64,000 nt of DNA from Bradyrhizobium sp. dw_78 (GTDB taxonomy: Bacteria; Pseudomonadota; Alphaproteobacteria; Rhizobiales; Xanthobacteraceae): the NCBI RefSeq assembly GCF_018449525.1, contig NZ_JAAVUS010000002.1, positions 372,001-436,000 on the forward strand, read 5' to 3'. The notes under the pieces were generated by a model. The model had not been told where the DNA came from. It searched no databases and saw only the letters and a list, made by a program, of their open reading frames with translations. The position numbers were made by a program, and so were the translations under genes. This document shows, one piece after another, positions 8,390 through 16,641 of this stretch. The stretch's first letter is position 1. Each line of letters opens with the position of its first letter.

Positions 8390-9613
8390 GTGCCTTATGA
8401 ACGCTTCCAATTCACGGGCGCGGACGGCCATCAATTGGCCGCGGCGCTGGATACGCCGGACGGCGCGGTTCGTGGCTATGCGCTGTTCGCCCACTGCTTC
8501 ACCTGCGGCAAGGATGCGCTCGCGGCCAAACGCATCGCCGTGGCGCTGGCGGCAAAAGGCATCGCGGTGCTGCGGTTCGATTTCACCGGCCTCGGCTCCA
8601 GCGAAGGCGATTTCGCCAATTCGACCTTTACGTCGAATGTCGCCGATCTCGTCCGCGCCGCCGATCATCTGCGCGAGACCCGCCAGGCGCCGGCGATCCT
8701 GATCGGCCACAGCCTGGGCGGCGCCGCGATCCTCGCCGCCGCCGGACAAATTCCGGAGGCGAAGGCGGTCGTCACCATCGCCGCGCCCTCCGATCCCGCG
8801 CATATCACCAACCTGTTCAAGGATCGCGTCGAGGATATCCGCAGGCTCGGAACGGCGGAAGTCTCGCTCGCCGGCAGGCCGTTCCGCATCACGCGCGAAT
8901 TCCTCGACGATGTCGCCGAGCACGAGCTGATGGCGCATGTCGCCGGGCTGCACAAGGCGCTGTTGATCATGCACGCGCCGTCCGACGACACCGTCGGCAT
9001 CGACAACGCGACCCGAATCTTCGTCGCCGCCAGGCATCCCAAGAGTTTCGTGTCGCTGGCGGACGCCGACCATCTGCTGACCGGCAAGGGCGACGCCCTC
9101 TATGTCGCCGATGTCATCGCCGCCTGGGCCGAACGCTACATCGATCCCGCCGCGATCGAACCGGCGGCCGATCCCAGCGCAGCGCCGCGCAACGTCGTGG
9201 TGCGCGAGACCCGCACCGGCAAGTTTCAGCAGACGATCACCGTCGGACCGCATCAGATGATAGCCGATGAGCCGGTCGCGGCCGGCGGCGCGGATAGCGG
9301 TCCCGGCCCCTATGACTTCGTGCTGGCCGGACTCGGCGCCTGCACGTCGATGACCATGCGCCTCTATGCCGACCGCAAGTCGCTGCCGCTGGAGCGAACG
9401 ACGGTGACGCTGACGCACAGCAAGATCCATGCGGAAGACTGCGCCGAGTGCGAAACCAAGGCCGGCATGCTCGACCGGATCGACCGGGTCATCGCGATGG
9501 AAGGCCCGCTCGACGCCGAACAGCGCCAGAAGCTGCTGGAGATCGCTGACAAATGCCCGGTGCATCGCACGCTGACGTCGGAGATCCACATCGTGACCAA
9601 GGCCGCGGGTTAA
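8390..9613 (+). CDS. Alpha/beta hydrolase-OsmC domain fusion protein
   Basis: 407-residue two-domain protein. Residues 1-255 are an alpha/beta hydrolase: an HCFTCGKD oxyanion region, nucleophile motif IGHSLGGAA, and a late DADHLL His. Residues about 270-407 are an OsmC/Ohr domain with the two redox Cys in LGACTSMTMR and DKCPVHRT. OsmC domains reduce organic hydroperoxides, or act as small thiol enzymes, through this Cys pair; the hydrolase may supply or cleave an acyl or thioester substrate. The GTG start at 8390 has GGAG seven bases upstream and lies 30 bp after the molybdoprotein, so the two are likely an operon. This fusion is found in many proteobacteria but its substrate is unassigned. 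Confidence 0.88.
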   Translation: MPYERFQFTGADGHQLAAALDTPDGAVRGYALFAHCFTCGKDALAAKRIAVALAAKGIAVLRFDFTGLGSSEGDFANSTFTSNVADLVRAADHLRETRQAPAILIGHSLGGAAILAAAGQIPEAKAVVTIAAPSDPAHITNLFKDRVEDIRRLGTAEVSLAGRPFRITREFLDDVAEHELMAHVAGLHKALLIMHAPSDDTVGIDNATRIFVAARHPKSFVSLADADHLLTGKGDALYVADVIAAWAERYIDPAAIEPAADPSAAPRNVVVRETRTGKFQQTITVGPHQMIADEPVAAGGADSGPGPYDFVLAGLGACTSMTMRLYADRKSLPLERTTVTLTHSKIHAEDCAECETKAGMLDRIDRVIAMEGPLDAEQRQKLLEIADKCPVHRTLTSEIHIVTKAAG

Positions 9614-9623
9614 GGCAGCAGCT

Positions 9624-10682
9624 CTACGCCGAGGCCAGCGGCCGGACCCGCAGCGCGCCGCGCAGGCCGATGGCGGTGCCGAGAAAGATTCCGGCCACCG
9701 CCACAAAGGACGCCAGCGCCAGCGTCGACAGGCCGGTCAGGCCCTGCCCGACCGAACAGCCTAGGGCCATCGCGCCGCCGGCCCCCATCAGCACCGCGCC
9801 GCCGACCGAGCGCAGCATGTGTTGCGGCGAGGTATAGCCTTCCCAGTGGAAACGTTGCGTCGCCAGCGCCGTCATCAGGCTGCCGGTGAAAACGCCGATC
9901 ACCGTCACGATGCCGAAGTTCAATGTCAGTCCCGTCGACAGCATCGCGTATTGCAGCGTATCGGCGATCGGCGCGACGAAAGTGAGCGAGGTCACCGGCG
10001 TCGGGTTGAAGTCGTCGGCGCCGAGGCAACCGGTGGCGAACCATCCCGCGGCGATCAACAGGCCGACGATGGCTCCCGCCGCGATCTGGCCCCAGGCGCG
10101 CTGGAACGGGACGTGGGCAAAAGCGAAAATGATCAGGGCCGCGCTGATGACCGGCGCCGCGAGCGTTCGCGCAAAAGTCTCGCTGACGCCGAATTTGGCA
10201 ATCAGCGCCGGCAGCGAGGTCGCACTTGCCGTCATCTGCGTCCATTGCAACAGCGCGATACGCCCCGGCGCGATCAGCCCCTTCAGCGTCATCTCCGCGG
10301 CGACACCGAGCACGATCACCACGACCAGCGAGCGCAGATTGCCGCGCCCCAGCAGCACCAGCGCGCGCGAACCGCAGCCGTTCGACAGCACCATGCCATA
10401 GCCGAACAGCACGCCGCCGACAAACATCAGCGGCGCCGAAAAGGTCGGCTGCAGGTAGATCGACTTGCCGAGATCGACCACCTGCCGCACGGCGAGAAGC
10501 TGCGTCGCCGCGATCGCCACGCCCATCGCCAGCGCGTAGCTGCGCACCAACCGGCTGTCACCCTGCGCCCACCAGCCGCGCAGACTGCTCATCAGGCAAA
10601 ACCCGCTGAGCAGGCCGACCGAGCCATAGATCAGGCCGATCACCAGGCCGGACAGGATGACGATATTGGCAGCGGATGGCAT
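9624..10682 (-). CDS. YeeE/YedE-family membrane transporter (sulfur compound uptake)
   Basis: 352-residue integral membrane protein with about nine or ten hydrophobic segments. It carries the paired Cys motifs of the YeeE/YedE (TsuA) family: SGFCLMSSLRGW, LSNGCGSRALVLLGRGN, ATGCLGADDF and LGCSVGQGLTG. TsuA moves thiosulfate through the membrane by relay between conserved Cys residues, and the equivalents are present here. The gene converges with the OsmC fusion, with only 10 bp between the stops. Together with the sulfite-oxidase-like enzyme this makes a small sulfur-related cluster. The actual substrate (thiosulfate or another small sulfur species) is inferred. Confidence 0.85.
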   Translation of the reverse strand: MPSAANIVILSGLVIGLIYGSVGLLSGFCLMSSLRGWWAQGDSRLVRSYALAMGVAIAATQLLAVRQVVDLGKSIYLQPTFSAPLMFVGGVLFGYGMVLSNGCGSRALVLLGRGNLRSLVVVIVLGVAAEMTLKGLIAPGRIALLQWTQMTASATSLPALIAKFGVSETFARTLAAPVISAALIIFAFAHVPFQRAWGQIAAGAIVGLLIAAGWFATGCLGADDFNPTPVTSLTFVAPIADTLQYAMLSTGLTLNFGIVTVIGVFTGSLMTALATQRFHWEGYTSPQHMLRSVGGAVLMGAGGAMALGCSVGQGLTGLSTLALASFVAVAGIFLGTAIGLRGALRVRPLASA

Positions 10683-10712
10683 GTCCCGGTCCCGAATGTT
10701 CTGGCGGTTCTA

Positions 10713-11738
10713 TCAGGCCGGCCGCAGGACGACGCGATCCCGCGCCGATCCCGAGACCGCGAGAAACGCGGCTTTCGCGTCTTGCAGCGGATAGATCGCG
10801 CTTGCCTTGATCGGAAACGGCTTGAGATGGCCGGAGGCGAAGCCGGGACCGAGTTCCCGGAGCACCGCACCGGTCGCGACCGATGACAGCGCCAGCGTGT
10901 CGATGCCGACATAGGTGTGCTGGCCGCGATAGAATTCGAAGATGTTGAACGACACGATTTTCTCGATCGCCGCGATCAGGATCTGGCGGCCGCGCACCGC
11001 CAGCGATTTATGCGCCGCCTGAAAATAAGGATCGCCGACGGTGTTGAAGACGATGTCGGCGCCCTTGCCATCGGTCAATTCGCGAACGCGCGCCGCGACA
11101 TCGGTTGCGGACGCGTCGATGATGTCGACCTTTGAATTGGCGTGGCCTTCGTAAGCCTCGCTCTTGCGCACCACGCCGATCGCACGCGCGCCATGCCAGG
11201 TCGCGATCTGGGTCGCGGCCTGACCGACCTTGCCGTTGACGCCCATCACCAGCACGGTCTCGCCGGGCTTGGGAATGCCGGCGCGGCGAAAACCTTCCAT
11301 CGCGGTGACAAAGGGCACGCCGATCCCGGCGGCCTCCTCCCACGAGATATTGTCCGGCTTCTCGACCGGGGCATCGGCCTCGACCACGAGATGCGTGGCA
11401 TGGGTGCCGTCGCGCCGGATTCCAAGATCACCGGACGAACCGAACACCTCGCGGCCAATCCACTGTTTCGGACCATCGATCACGCGGCCTGCGTAGTCGC
11501 GGCCGGAGGTGCGCGGGAACACTGCATAGGGCATCAGGCCGGTGGCGGCCTTGACGTCGGACGGGTTCACCGCCGCCGCCTTGATTTCGATCAGCACGTC
11601 CTTCGCGGCACGCGACAACGGGCGGCGTTCGATCACCGGCGCCAGCGCATCCGGCGTGTCTGCCTTCGCCAGCAGACGCACGCAACGCGCCTCGACGGTC
11701 ATCGGCGAACCATCTGATACTTTCGGGGAAGACGCCAT
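10713..11738 (-). CDS. MDR-family alcohol dehydrogenase/quinone oxidoreductase (zinc-free)
   Basis: 341-residue medium-chain dehydrogenase/reductase. The N-terminal GroES-like domain includes AAAVNPSDVKAATG and TSGRDYAGRV, and the nucleotide-binding motif is VLVMGVNGKVGQAA. The Cys/His set for catalytic zinc and the four-Cys structural zinc loop are both absent, placing it with NADPH quinone oxidoreductases and enoyl reductases. It ends 30 bp before the YeeE/YedE start on the same strand, so the two could be co-transcribed. An internal start (MTVEARCVRL, 13 residues later) is possible. Substrate unknown. Confidence 0.82.
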   Translation of the reverse strand: MASSPKVSDGSPMTVEARCVRLLAKADTPDALAPVIERRPLSRAAKDVLIEIKAAAVNPSDVKAATGLMPYAVFPRTSGRDYAGRVIDGPKQWIGREVFGSSGDLGIRRDGTHATHLVVEADAPVEKPDNISWEEAAGIGVPFVTAMEGFRRAGIPKPGETVLVMGVNGKVGQAATQIATWHGARAIGVVRKSEAYEGHANSKVDIIDASATDVAARVRELTDGKGADIVFNTVGDPYFQAAHKSLAVRGRQILIAAIEKIVSFNIFEFYRGQHTYVGIDTLALSSVATGAVLRELGPGFASGHLKPFPIKASAIYPLQDAKAAFLAVSGSARDRVVLRPA

Positions 11739-11912
11739 CGACGTTCCAGGGTTTCGGATGCGCTTTTGAGGCCACGGGATTCGTTGACACCATGGCCGCT
11801 TCGCATCATGACTAGCTATCTCATCGCTTAGTTCAAGAGGCTTGTTCCAACAAGCCCGGCGGCAGCCCAGGGAGGACGTTTTGGATCGATCTCACAGCGC
11901 GGAGAGACCAAA

Positions 11913-12368
11913 GTGGAGGTGAAAGCGACGCTGTCGCCCGACGATCTCGCCCGCGCCTGCGCCGACGCGATGTGGCAGCAGGACGACGCCAGCAAGGGCC
12001 TCGGCATGGAAATCCTCGAGGTCAAGCCGGGCCAGGCCACGCTGGCGATGACGGTCCAGCCGCACATGGTCAACGGCCAGCGGATCGCCCACGGCGGCTT
12101 CATCTTCACGCTGGCGGATTCGGCTTTCGCCTTCGCCTGCAACACCCATAATGAACGCGTCGTCGCCGCCCACGGCAATATCAGTTTCATCCGGCCGGGC
12201 CAGCTCGGCGACCGGCTGATCGCGACCGCCACGGAAATCTCGCGCAGCGGCCGCTCCGGCATCTATGATGTGCGCGTCACAGCGGGTGACGTCGTGATCG
12301 CGCAATTCCGCGGCCATTCCCGCAGCATCGGCGGGGCATGGTTGCCGCCAGATGACGGTACTAAATAA
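11913..12368 (+). CDS. paaI: PaaI hydroxyphenylacetyl-CoA thioesterase
   Basis: 151-residue hotdog-fold thioesterase of the PaaI type. The signature is AHGGFIFTLADSAFAFACN, with the catalytic Asp in LADSAF, and AHGNISFIRPGQLGD forms the second conserved block. PaaI removes CoA from ring-hydroxylated phenylacetyl-CoA or from toxic ring-epoxide dead-end products, returning CoA to the pathway. It starts with GTG after a GGAGAG and is followed 51 bp later by paaK on the same strand. Its last codons lie inside a direct tandem duplication (12349-12400). Confidence 0.88.
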   Translation: MEVKATLSPDDLARACADAMWQQDDASKGLGMEILEVKPGQATLAMTVQPHMVNGQRIAHGGFIFTLADSAFAFACNTHNERVVAAHGNISFIRPGQLGDRLIATATEISRSGRSGIYDVRVTAGDVVIAQFRGHSRSIGGAWLPPDDGTK

Positions 12369-12400
12369 AAAACGTCAGATGACAAACTAAATAAAAATCA
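12349..12400 (+). repeat. Tandem duplication of the paaI 3' end
   Basis: Two adjacent imperfect copies of about 26 bp: CAGATGACGGTACTAAATAA plus AAAACGT at 12349-12375, and CAGATGACAAACTAAATAAA plus AATCA at 12376-12400. The first copy contains the last codons and stop of paaI (ACT AAA TAA); the second repeats ACTAAATAA outside the gene. It occupies most of the paaI-paaK gap. Confidence 0.8.
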
Positions 12401-12419
12401 TCATTCGGGGAAACGCACG

Positions 12420-13751
12420 ATGGCTTCGATCAGCCTTCAATCCAGGGGAAGCGGCACCGGCGCCGGAATGGATGAGACCGAGCGCGCCTCGCGCGACGAG
12501 ATCATGGCGCTGCAAACCAGGCGCCTCGCCTGGTCGCTGGTACACGCCTACGACAACGTCGCGCATTACAAAAAGGCCTTCGACAGGGCCGGCGTGCATC
12601 CCTCCGATTTCAAGCGGCTCGAAGACCTTTCGAAATTTCCGTTCACGGTGAAGACCGATTTGCGCGACAATTATCCGTTCGGCATGTTCGCGGTGCCGCG
12701 GGAAAGACTGGTCCGCGTCCACGCCTCTTCCGGCACCACCGGCAAGCCGATCGTGGTCGGCTATACCAGGGCCGACATCGACATGTGGTCGGAGGTGATG
12801 GCGCGCTCGATCCGCGCCGCCGGCGGCCGCAGCGGCATGATCATGCACAACGCCTATGGCTACGGCCTGTTCACCGGCGGCCTCGGCGCGCATTACGGCG
12901 CCGAACGACTGGGGTGTACGGTGGTGCCGGTTTCCGGCGGCATGACCGAGCGGCAGGTGCAGCTCATCAACGACTTCAGGCCCGACATCATCACGGTGAC
13001 GCCGAGCTACATGCTGGCGATCCTCGACGAGTTTAAAAAACAGGGGCTCGACCCGCGCCAATCGTCGCTCAAATTCGGCATCTTCGGCGCCGAACCGTGG
13101 ACCAACGCGATGCGCGCCGAGATCGAAGCGGCCTTCGACATGGATGCGACCGATATCTACGGCCTGTCGGAAGTGATCGGCCCCGGTGTCGCGCAGGAAT
13201 GCGTGGAGACCAAGGACGGCCTGCACATCTGGGAAGACCATTTCTATCCCGAGGTGATCGATCCCGACACCGGCGAGGTGCAGCCCGAGGGCGAGAAAGG
13301 CGAACTGGTGTTCACCTCGCTGACCAAGGAAGCGTTTCCGATCATCCGCTACCGCAGCCGCGACCTGACCCGGCTGTTGCCGGGCACCGCGCGGCCGGGC
13401 ATGCGGCGGATGGAAAAGGTCACCGGCCGCTCCGACGACATGATCATCCTGCGTGGCGTCAACGTGTTCCCGACCCAGATCGAGGAAGTGCTGCTCGCCA
13501 CCGACTGGTGCGGCGGCCATTTCATCATCGAACTGACGCGCGAAGGCCGGATGGACGAGATGACGGTGCTGGCGGAAGCCCGCCCCGAAAGCTGGGACGG
13601 CAGCGGGTTGACCACCCATGCCGAGAAGGTTTCGACCTTCATCAAGAACACCATCGGCATCACCACGCAGATCCGGGTGGTGGCGCCGGAGACGCTGGAA
13701 CGCTCGCTCGGCAAAGCCAAGCGGGTGTTAGACAAGCGGCCGAAGGCTTAG
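12420..13751 (+). CDS. paaK: Phenylacetate-CoA ligase
   Basis: 443-residue AMP-forming ligase that activates phenylacetate with ATP and CoA, the first committed step of aerobic phenylacetate degradation. Visible are the P-loop-like SSGTTGKPIVVGYT, the adenylate motif YGLSEVIGPG (A5 region), and the C-terminal GRSDDMIILRGVNVFP plus a late LGKAKRVLDKR segment with the catalytic Lys. Length matches PaaK (about 430-440). It follows paaI and converges with the paaABCDE operon, separated by an intergenic repeat. The ATG at 12420 has CGGGGAAA nine bases upstream. Confidence 0.93.
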   Translation: MASISLQSRGSGTGAGMDETERASRDEIMALQTRRLAWSLVHAYDNVAHYKKAFDRAGVHPSDFKRLEDLSKFPFTVKTDLRDNYPFGMFAVPRERLVRVHASSGTTGKPIVVGYTRADIDMWSEVMARSIRAAGGRSGMIMHNAYGYGLFTGGLGAHYGAERLGCTVVPVSGGMTERQVQLINDFRPDIITVTPSYMLAILDEFKKQGLDPRQSSLKFGIFGAEPWTNAMRAEIEAAFDMDATDIYGLSEVIGPGVAQECVETKDGLHIWEDHFYPEVIDPDTGEVQPEGEKGELVFTSLTKEAFPIIRYRSRDLTRLLPGTARPGMRRMEKVTGRSDDMIILRGVNVFPTQIEEVLLATDWCGGHFIIELTREGRMDEMTVLAEARPESWDGSGLTTHAEKVSTFIKNTIGITTQIRVVAPETLERSLGKAKRVLDKRPKA

Positions 13752-13761
13752 TTGCTCACCT

Positions 13762-13858
13762 CGTCATTCCGGGGTGTCGCGCAGCGACGAACCCGGAATC
13801 TCGCGCCATAACCTCTGGATTCCGGGTCTGCGCCTTGCGGCGCATCCCGGAATGACGA
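13762..13858. repeat. Dispersed palindromic repeat, CGTCATTCCGGG family, between paaK and paaE
   Basis: Begins CGTCATTCCGGGGTGTCGCG and ends CGCATCCCGGAATGACG. It lies precisely between the convergent paaK and paaE stops and could act as a bidirectional transcription barrier. Confidence 0.8.
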
Positions 13859-13864
13859 AAGGGC

Positions 13865-14947
13865 TCACACATGGTCGTAATCGACCACGACCTTGTCTGA
13901 CACCGGCCGCGCCTGGCAGGTGAGGATGAATCCCGCCTCGAGCTCCCACGGCTCCAGCGAATAGTTCACTTCCATTTCGGCCTTGCCTTCGACCAGCTTG
14001 GCGCGGCAGGTCGAGCACATGCCGCCCTTGCACGCGAACGGCAGATCCAGGCCGGCGCGCAAGGCAGCGTCGAGAATCGCCTCACCTTCGGCGACCGGCA
14101 CGTCGCGCCGCTTGCCATCGACGATCAGCGAGGCGATCGCCTTGGGCGGCGCACCGGCCGGCACCACCGTCTTCGGCCGGGGCCTGCCGCCAAGCCCCGA
14201 GACGAAACGCTCGACATGGATGCGGTCATCGGCGATGCCGATGTCGCGGCAGCTCGCCTCGATATCCTCGCTCATGCCGGTGGGGCCGCAGATGAAGACA
14301 TGATCGACGCTCGCGGCCGGAATCAGCGAGCGCAGCAGCACCCTCACTTTCTCGCCGTCGAGCCGTCCGTGCAGGATCGGGATATCCTGCTCCTCGCCGG
14401 AGATGACGTGAAACACCGAAAGCCGCTGCATGAAACGATCCTTCAGCTCTTCCAGCGCTTCGCGGAACAGCATGCCGCCGGTGGTGCGGTTGCCATAGAA
14501 CAGGAAGAACCGACTGTTCGGCTCGCGCGCCAGCACGCCTTTCACGATCGACAGGATCGGCGTGATGCCGGAGCCGGCGGCAAAGCCGACATGGACCCGC
14601 GCCTGCTCGGGCGCGGGTGCGACGCCGAAACGGCCGGTCGGCGTCATCACGTCGAGTTCATCGCCGCGCTTCAATTCTTCGGCCGCCCAGCTCGAGAACG
14701 CGCCGCCATCGACCTTCTTCACCGCGATCCGCAATTCGCCGTCGTCGGGTCCGGAGCAGATCGAATAGGAACGGCGGATTTCCTCGCCGTCCATCATGGT
14801 GCGCAGCGTCAGATATTGGCCGGGCGTAAAACTGTAATCATCCGCGAGATCCTTCGGAATCGCGAAGGTCAGCGATACCGCATCCGGCGTCTCGCGACGC
14901 AGATCGTTGACGGCGAGACGGTGAAAGCGTGGGGTTGGCGACGACAT
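13865..14947 (-). CDS. paaE: Phenylacetyl-CoA epoxidase reductase subunit PaaE
   Basis: 360-residue iron-sulfur flavoprotein that passes electrons from NADPH to the PaaABC di-iron oxygenase. Domains in order: FAD-binding (FTPGQYLTLR, RRSYSICSGP), NAD(P)-binding (FAAGSGITPILSIVKGVL), and a C-terminal plant-type [2Fe-2S] ferredoxin with CKGGMCSTCRAKL and a final Cys in FILTCQARP. The start MSSPTPRFHRL at 14947 is preferred over an upstream in-frame codon because it lies two bases after the paaD stop, as expected in a tight operon. It is the last gene of the paaABCDE transcription unit. Confidence 0.93.
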   Translation of the reverse strand: MSSPTPRFHRLAVNDLRRETPDAVSLTFAIPKDLADDYSFTPGQYLTLRTMMDGEEIRRSYSICSGPDDGELRIAVKKVDGGAFSSWAAEELKRGDELDVMTPTGRFGVAPAPEQARVHVGFAAGSGITPILSIVKGVLAREPNSRFFLFYGNRTTGGMLFREALEELKDRFMQRLSVFHVISGEEQDIPILHGRLDGEKVRVLLRSLIPAASVDHVFICGPTGMSEDIEASCRDIGIADDRIHVERFVSGLGGRPRPKTVVPAGAPPKAIASLIVDGKRRDVPVAEGEAILDAALRAGLDLPFACKGGMCSTCRAKLVEGKAEMEVNYSLEPWELEAGFILTCQARPVSDKVVVDYDHV

Positions 14948-14949
14948 GG

Positions 14950-15453
14950 TCAGTGACACTTGAAATAATCGAACGGTTCGCGGCAGCTTTTGCAGCGCCA
15001 CAACGCCTTGCAGGAAGTCGAGCCGAATTCGGACAGCACCTCAGTATCCGTGGAGCCGCATTGCGGACACGTTACCCGTTGCTCGCCGAACAACGCGCGG
15101 CGACCGCCTCCGGCTTGCGGCGGCGCGATGCCGTAATCGCGGAGCTTGCGGCGGCCGTCGTCGCTCATCCAGTCGGTGGTCCAGGCCGGCGACAGCACGG
15201 TGCGGATTTTCGGATCCGCGATGCCCTCGCGCTCCAGCGCCAGCTCAATCTCCAGCGCGATCATGTTCATCGCGGGGCAGCCGGAATAGGTCGGCGTGAT
15301 CGAAACCTCGACATGGCCGTCGCTCACCGTAACGTCACGGAGCACGCCGAGATCGGCGATGGTCAGCACCGGTATTTCGGGATCGACGACATCAGCCGCG
15401 GCCTTCCAGGCGCGCTGCCGCAATTCGCCATCGCTGAGCGCCACGGTCACCAT
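14950..15453 (-). CDS. paaD: PaaD, Fe-S assembly-type subunit of the phenylacetyl-CoA epoxidase system
   Basis: 167 residues. The N-terminal two-thirds is a MIP18/DUF59-like domain (DVVDPEIPVLTIADLGVL, PTYSGCPAM). The C-terminal third is a zinc-ribbon with CPQCGSTDTE and CKSCREPF. PaaD is required for a functional epoxidase in vivo and is thought to help mature iron centres of the complex. It overlaps the end of paaC by seven bases and abuts paaE, indicating translational coupling. Confidence 0.92.
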   Translation of the reverse strand: MVTVALSDGELRQRAWKAAADVVDPEIPVLTIADLGVLRDVTVSDGHVEVSITPTYSGCPAMNMIALEIELALEREGIADPKIRTVLSPAWTTDWMSDDGRRKLRDYGIAPPQAGGGRRALFGEQRVTCPQCGSTDTEVLSEFGSTSCKALWRCKSCREPFDYFKCH

Positions 15454-16223
15454 GTCGTCCCCGGAAAGGTCCGCGGCATCGATTGCAGCTCGCTGAGCAG
15501 ATGGCCGAGATGTTCGCTGTGCCGGCCACTGCGGCCGCCCTGCTGCATCCAGTCACTCTCGGGGAGAACCAATGTCGCTTCGCGCGCGACCTCGGAAACC
15601 GTCTTGAGCCATTGCGGACGCAGCGCCGCCGGGTCGACCGCGATGCCGGCGTCGATCAACCCGCGCTCGCTGCCGTCGGCCTGAAACATCTCGCCGGTAA
15701 AAGCCCAGAGCTGGTCGATCGCGGCTTGCGCGCGGACATGGCTTTCCGCGGTGCCGTCGCCGAGCCGGACGATCCATTCCGATGAATGCCGCACATGATA
15801 GGCGCTCTCCTTTTCGGACTTGGCCGCGATCGCGGCGAGCGTGGGGTCGGCCGATTTCATCATCGCGCGCCAATAAAGATCGGCGAACGCCGCATAGAAG
15901 AACTGCCGCACCATGGTCTGCGCGAAATCGCCGTTCGGCTGTTCGACCAGCAAGAGGTTGCGGTACTGCCTGGCGTCGCGGAGATAGGCGAACTTGTCTT
16001 CGTCGTTGTCCCTGTCCTCGGCCTTCGCGGCATAGCTATAAAGCTCACGGGCCTGGCCCAGCAGATCGAGGCCCATATTGGCGAGCGCCATGTCCTCTTC
16101 CAGCATCGGCGCGTGGCCGCACCATTCCGACAGCCGATGTCCGAGGATCAGCGCATCGTCGGCGCGGCGCAGCGTGTACAGCACCAGCGGCGTTTCGGAG
16201 ACCTGGATATTGGCGACGGCCAT
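15447..16223 (-). CDS. paaC: Phenylacetyl-CoA epoxidase structural subunit PaaC
   Basis: 258-residue ferritin-like helical subunit that pairs with PaaA in the ring 1,2-epoxidase. Recognisable segments are YTLRRADDALILGHRLSEW, LANMGLDLLGQARELY, FAYLRDARQYRN and SAYHVRHSSEW. PaaC lacks the di-iron ExxH ligand set of PaaA and acts as scaffold. The reading frame allows a TTG start at 16229, but ATG 16223 has AGGTGA eight bases upstream and is used here. A 110-bp gap holding a dispersed repeat separates it from paaB. Confidence 0.92.
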   Translation of the reverse strand: MAVANIQVSETPLVLYTLRRADDALILGHRLSEWCGHAPMLEEDMALANMGLDLLGQARELYSYAAKAEDRDNDEDKFAYLRDARQYRNLLLVEQPNGDFAQTMVRQFFYAAFADLYWRAMMKSADPTLAAIAAKSEKESAYHVRHSSEWIVRLGDGTAESHVRAQAAIDQLWAFTGEMFQADGSERGLIDAGIAVDPAALRPQWLKTVSEVAREATLVLPESDWMQQGGRSGRHSEHLGHLLSELQSMPRTFPGTTW

Positions 16224-16246
16224 TTTCAATCACCTGTTTGCGCGGC

Positions 16247-16325
16247 CGTCACTGCGAGCGAAGCAAAGCGATCCATGGCTGATGGAAAACTGGATTGCTT
16301 CGTCACTTCGTTCCTCGCAATGACG
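16247..16325. repeat. Dispersed repeat (CGTCACTGCGAGCGAAGC...CTCGCAATGACG) inside the paa operon
   Basis: Left end CGTCACTGCGAGCGAAGC, centre with TGGATTGCTTCGTCACTTCG, right end TCCTCGCAATGACG. The ends are inverted copies. The element lies between paaB and paaC, where other paa operons usually have abutting genes. A fragment of the same family (TGGATTGCTTCGCTCGCGATGACGG) occurs at about 57250-57276. Confidence 0.75.
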
Positions 16326-16334
16326 AAAACGAAA

Positions 16335-16622
16335 TCACATATGCCCGACCTCTTCCGGCACCTCATAGAACGTCGGGTGACGGTAGATCTTGGATTCCGC
16401 CGGCTCGAACATCATGCCTTTTTCGGACGGATCGGAAGCCGTGATCGCGTGCGACGGCACCACCCAGATCGACAGGCCCTCGCCGCGGCGGGTGTAGATG
16501 TCGCGCGCGGCCTGCAGCGCCATTGTCGGATCGCTCGCATGCAGCGAACCGACATGCCTGTGCGCCAGGCCATTGCGGCTGCGGATAAAGACTTCCCAGA
16601 GCGGAATGTTCGGCGTCGCCAT
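16335..16622 (-). CDS. paaB: Phenylacetyl-CoA epoxidase subunit PaaB
   Basis: 95-residue small subunit bridging PaaA-PaaC heterodimers. The sequence MATPNIPLWEVFIRSRNGL at the start, HRHVGSLHASDPTMALQAAR and YTRRGEGLSIWVVPS are diagnostic. The long open frame upstream (to 16835) is antisense-like extension into paaA and is rejected; ATG 16622 has a GGGAGGC upstream and gives the standard length. The paaA stop lies 19 bases before it. Confidence 0.93.
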   Translation of the reverse strand: MATPNIPLWEVFIRSRNGLAHRHVGSLHASDPTMALQAARDIYTRRGEGLSIWVVPSHAITASDPSEKGMMFEPAESKIYRHPTFYEVPEEVGHM

Positions 16623-16641
16623 CGCGGCCTCCCTGAATTGA

